Shown here: one piece after another, positions 61,667-64,000 of the stretch
How the letters are laid out: every line of letters begins with the position of its first letter
Numbering within the stretch: position 1 is the stretch's first letter
Assembly (NCBI RefSeq): GCF_947503705.1
Contig: NZ_CANNES010000007.1
Location: forward strand, 158,668-222,667
Length of the DNA: 64,000 nt
Reading direction: 5' to 3'
Source of the DNA: an uncultured Tateyamaria sp.
GTDB lineage: Bacteria > Pseudomonadota > Alphaproteobacteria > Rhodobacterales > Rhodobacteraceae
Translations under genes and position numbers: made by a program
Notes under the pieces: model-generated
Databases searched by the model: none
Seen by the model: the letters and a program-made list of their open reading frames with translations, nothing else
What the model was told of the DNA's origin: nothing

Positions 61667-62674
61667 TTAAAAGCGGTTTCGCGCGTCCTGCGCCCGCGTT
61701 GCCAGTTCCCGCTGGCGGATCATCCCTCCATATTTTTTCAGCATCTCGACACCAGAGTGACCCGTGACGGCCTTCACCATCTCGTCGTCACAACCTGACT
61801 GATAAAGCTCGATGGTCGCATTCTTGCGCAGCCCGTGGGTCACGTAGGTGGCCGCGTCCGGGTGCTCCATCTTGGCTTTGACCTTGCGCATTTCGTCGGC
61901 AACGGTGCGATAACGCACGGGACGGCCCGCCTTGTCGGTAATGACGGTCAGGCCCTTCTTTTCAACCGTTGCCAGATACGCTTTGAGACGATCCGTGAAC
62001 GGTATCCACATGGGCTTGTCGCCTTTGCCTTGCGTGAAGTCCCATTCGCCGTCGCGGATATGGTTCCAGCGCATCTTGAGCACGTCACCGATCCGCTGGC
62101 CGGTGCCGAGGCACAGTTCATAGACAAGCCGCGCACGTGGTGTCGCCACCGTCTCAAACTCTGCCCGCACATCATCCGGCCACGGCTCCCAGCCGTCGCT
62201 TTCCTGCTTAAATAGCGGAATGCCCTTGGCCGGGTTGCCGTGCTCTTTTTTGAGGAAGCCAATCAAGCGGGCGTGGTTCATCAGAACCACCATGAGCTGC
62301 ACCAGATAGTTGGCTTGCCGCCACCGATCAGCATTGGCGCGGTGCAGTTCATAAACGTGGTGCGTCTCGATCTTAGCCGGGGCTTTCGTTCCCCAGATCG
62401 CCCGGACATGGCCGATGTATTTGCGATAGTCGGCTTTCGTGCGCGGCTTCAATTTCTTGAACGCATCGCTTTCGTAATAGCTGAGAATCAGTGCCTCAAA
62501 ATTGCGCTTGGCCGGGACAGGCTCACGGCCCTTGAGTAGGCGGTTGTAGTGGCCCCAAAACTCAGGCGTTCCGGGTTCCTCTTTCATCATCACCGATTGA
62601 CCGCGTGACCGGCGGATGAAGCGGACGTAGCCCCGGTCGGCGTAGACGTATTTGGGCAGTTCGTTCTTGGTCAT
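61667..62674 (-). CDS. int: tyrosine-type site-specific integrase
   Basis: 335 residues. N-terminal arm (VYADRGYVRFIRRSRGQSVMM), SAM-like core-binding domain (~60-165), and catalytic domain. Catalytic residues visible: Arg in LCLGTGQRIGDVLKMRW, Lys in TQGKGDKPMWIPF, HGLRKNA (His-x-x-Arg), GHSG (second His) and the nucleophile Tyr in LKKYGG. The 3' end faces the tRNA-Cys gene. The start overlaps the stop of a 64-residue gene by ATGA, so the three leftward genes form a unit. Confidence 0.95.
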   Translation of the reverse strand: MTKNELPKYVYADRGYVRFIRRSRGQSVMMKEEPGTPEFWGHYNRLLKGREPVPAKRNFEALILSYYESDAFKKLKPRTKADYRKYIGHVRAIWGTKAPAKIETHHVYELHRANADRWRQANYLVQLMVVLMNHARLIGFLKKEHGNPAKGIPLFKQESDGWEPWPDDVRAEFETVATPRARLVYELCLGTGQRIGDVLKMRWNHIRDGEWDFTQGKGDKPMWIPFTDRLKAYLATVEKKGLTVITDKAGRPVRYRTVADEMRKVKAKMEHPDAATYVTHGLRKNATIELYQSGCDDEMVKAVTGHSGVEMLKKYGGMIRQRELATRAQDARNRF

Positions 62675-62865
62675 TTGCCCATCCTCAAGTCTGTATTGAG
62701 GAAGTCGTCACCGCCCTCAGCGTCGGCCATAGAGGCGTCGATAACCGTGGTGCCATCCGGCTTGAGTTCAAACCGCGCGCGCGCCCACCCGGCCTCACGC
62801 GCAGCCTGAATGAGCGCAACGGCATTCTGCCGGGCTTGGGTTTGGGGGCGCGGCTCTTTAGCCAT
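62671..62865 (-). CDS. small element protein, unknown
   Basis: 64 residues from ATG 62865: MAKEPRPQTQARQNAVALIQAAREAGWARARFELKPDG, then a short acidic tail (ASMADAEGGDDFLNTDLRMGK). Lies just before the integrase with an ATGA overlap and after the 204-residue gene with an 8-bp overlap. Position fits an excisionase or integrase accessory protein, but the sequence lacks an obvious HTH. I do not recognise the family. Confidence 0.65.
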   Translation of the reverse strand: MAKEPRPQTQARQNAVALIQAAREAGWARARFELKPDGTTVIDASMADAEGGDDFLNTDLRMGK

Positions 62866-63472
62866 CGGAACCCCCATCAATCGGCCAGCCATCATCGCCA
62901 ATCTGCATCGGTTCGGGCGGATCAATTTCGCCACGCGCCACAAGATCGTCGTGCCAATAGTCGGCATAGATGCCGAGAACGCGGAAGATCAGATAGCCCG
63001 CGTCATAGACGCTATAGGCCATATTCATCCCGCCGCTGATTTCGGCTTTGTGCCATTTGACTGTGCGCGGAGTGCCATCGTCCTTCATGTCCGCGAATAC
63101 GATCCTCGCTTCGCTGAATTGCAGATCGAAGTCGGACAAGTCGGACAGTTCATCGACGCACTTGAGCATGGTATTGCGCACCGCATCGGCGACAGGCTGA
63201 GCATATTTATACGTCCGCCCGTCACGTGTGATGTCGAAGATCACTCGCAGCATTGCCGCCGACACAAGCGAATAAAGCCGGGGGGCCGTCTTGGCCTTCC
63301 CCGACTTCACAAACGGCACATGGCCACGGTCTGACAGCGTGTTCAGCAGCTTCTTAACCTTCGGGTCGGATGCCTCCCCGATTGCCGCCAGTCGGCACAC
63401 CTCCACAGGAGTCATCCAGAATCGCTCAGCCTCAGCAGCAGACAGATCAGGCGTGTAGAGCGATATCTTCAT
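62858..63472 (-). CDS. element protein, possible DNA-binding, unknown
   Basis: 204 residues. N-terminal YTPDLSAAEAERFWMTPVEVCRLAAIGEASDPKVKKLLNTLSDRGHVPFVKSGKAKTAPRLYSLVSAAML looks like a MerR-type or winged-helix DNA-binding region (~15-75). The rest is unfamiliar. The DNA upstream (63473-63690) has only scattered repeats. A phage-type regulator or accessory role is possible. It is the first of three coupled leftward genes ending with the integrase. Confidence 0.6.
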   Translation of the reverse strand: MKISLYTPDLSAAEAERFWMTPVEVCRLAAIGEASDPKVKKLLNTLSDRGHVPFVKSGKAKTAPRLYSLVSAAMLRVIFDITRDGRTYKYAQPVADAVRNTMLKCVDELSDLSDFDLQFSEARIVFADMKDDGTPRTVKWHKAEISGGMNMAYSVYDAGYLIFRVLGIYADYWHDDLVARGEIDPPEPMQIGDDGWPIDGGSDG

Positions 63473-63690
63473 GGCCTCTGCCTACCATGCCGTAGCAAGC
63501 AAAGCAAGACCCTTACTACATCTTGGCAAGCCCTGCCCGAAAGGTTTGATGCATCGAGCGAAACTGGTGCGCGATACCGTGCCCGCAACGCTGTACAGAG
63601 TGACTTTGAAATTTTAGGATTGAGAGCGCGCTTATGAAGCCGGTAACAATCGGGGTGTAGGCAGTGCGTACTTCTAGGTTAGGCCAATAG

Positions 63691-63924
63691 ATGCGAAACA
63701 GCGGAATAGGTGATTGGAATTGGGCCATCGCAGTCAGCAGTGCTCGCTATAATGCAGTGGTTGTAAGGGATATTGTTTCAGAATGGCCAGAAGGACGCCC
63801 CCAAGACGTTCCAATTCATGAGATCATTTTCTGCGCATCCAACTTAGCACTGGCAACCGAACTTTACTTAAAGGCGACCAACGTAGCTTGCACCGGACAA
63901 TACCCCCCAAACACTCATAACCTT
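63691..63924 (+). pseudogene. HEPN-domain-like gene truncated by an insertion sequence
   Basis: The frame from ATG 63691 reads WNWAIAVSSARYNAVVVRDIV... and ASNLALATELYLKATNVACTGQYPPNTHNL. The ELYLKA-x-G-x-YP-x-THNL pattern is typical of HEPN-type proteins. After codon ~78 the sequence enters the terminus of an IS, and the frame ends at 63948 in an unrelated tail (RVRTHSQ). HEPN proteins often act in toxin-antitoxin or phage-defence systems; here the remainder of the gene, and any partner, would lie beyond the IS. A ribosome site before ATG is weak. Confidence 0.6.
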
Positions 63925-64000
63925 AGGGTCAGGACTCATAGCCAATAGATGACGATGGCGGCGAGAGCGATGGCAGAGAGGAAGACCTTGGGGCATCTGT
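63924..64000 (-). mobile_element. insertion sequence with transposase C-terminus (IS5-like), cut by window edge
   Basis: On the minus strand a frame from the window edge to TGA 63936 reads CPKVFLSAIALAAIVIYWL-stop, the usual C-terminal pattern (C-P-x-F-x-SA-x-x-A-A-x-x-I-x-W-L) of IS5-family, IS427-group transposases. The terminal inverted repeat would start about GGGTCAGGACTCATA (63926), preceded by TTA, which fits a 3-bp TNA target site. The rest of the IS lies outside the window. Confidence 0.7.

Larger units (their letters stand above)
61578..64000. mobile_element. left end of an integrative element in tRNA-Cys (right end outside window)
   Basis: It starts at the tRNA 3' end with integrase, a 64-residue protein, a 204-residue protein, a HEPN-like gene cut by an IS, and the IS itself. 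None resembles core genes. The gene density is lower and the gene order has no housekeeping members. Length and type (prophage, ICE or satellite) cannot be judged. Confidence 0.75.

Noticed and set aside
63516..63728. A 70-residue leftward frame between element genes
   Set aside because: No ribosome site and it overlaps the HEPN-like start. Composition is not coding-like.

Overview
The window is GC-rich chromosomal DNA from an alphaproteobacterium, most likely of the Rhodobacteraceae (Roseobacter group). The evidence is the protein sequences themselves (aa3 oxidase subunit I, CarA, IlvC, GlmM, GlyQ/GlyS, EF-P), family-typical small proteins (DUF2244, DUF1127, DUF6280-like, a PopZ-like protein beside tolC and pcm), CtrA-type boxes, and dense packing with ATGA, GTGA and TAATG start/stop overlaps.

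Layout. 1-7.9 kb: a leftward block holding a membrane family-2 glycosyltransferase (cut by the window edge), a BcsB-like periplasmic subunit and a UDP-sulfoquinovose synthase-like enzyme. Behind it lie a hybrid sensor kinase with a secreted partner and a divergent NarL/LuxR response regulator. Two related 16-bp palindromes, one before the sugar genes and one in the regulator intergenic region, suggest that this phosphorelay controls the polysaccharide genes. 7.9-11.3 kb: an Old Yellow Enzyme with a divergent MerR regulator and a 19-bp-spacer promoter, tRNA-Leu(GAG), a DsbA/FrnE-like protein and lipB. 11.3-18.8 kb: a PA14-RTX-Hint exoprotein, ctaD, DUF2244, yqeY, carA. 18.8-29.2 kb: a CtrA-box-preceded glycosyltransferase with two N-terminal MshEN-type motifs, then regulators (GntR, two Lrp, ArsR), a HAD phosphatase, a UbiH-like hydroxylase, a class V aminotransferase, ilvC, two ABM/NIPSNAP proteins and an EamA permease. 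29.2-40.2 kb: a leftward housekeeping series (glyQ, VOC protein, DUF6446-like, glyS, PPDK-like, SleB-like hydrolase, folB, folP, glmM). 40.3-57.6 kb: an SPOR/peptidoglycan-binding pseudoprotease, an AruI-like ThDP enzyme with TrkH, a crotonase, a mini Tat-signal ORF, a HisC-like aminotransferase, a second class V aminotransferase, an MsbA-like exporter, a TIGR04283-type glycosyltransferase, ygfZ, a COG0523 GTPase with an amidohydrolase, efp and a DUF6280-like protein. 57.7-61.4 kb: a membrane protein, a PopZ-like protein, tolC and pcm.

61.5 kb to the end: tRNA-Cys(GCA) followed directly by a tyrosine integrase and unknown small genes. This is the left end of an integrative element whose right end is outside the window. 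A HEPN-like gene in it is cut by an insertion sequence whose transposase C-terminus runs off the window.

The most unusual items are the predicted sulfoquinovose-type exopolysaccharide locus with its putative operators, the MshEN-glycosyltransferase, and a cassette of four hairpins sharing one loop pentamer between ygfZ and the COG0523 gene, in which both genes' stop codons sit at the same place in the outer hairpins. Three enzymes show degraded active sites (the SPOR protease-like protein, the PPDK-like protein and the COG0523 GTPase). All functions come from reading the sequence and from memory of protein families; no database search was run.
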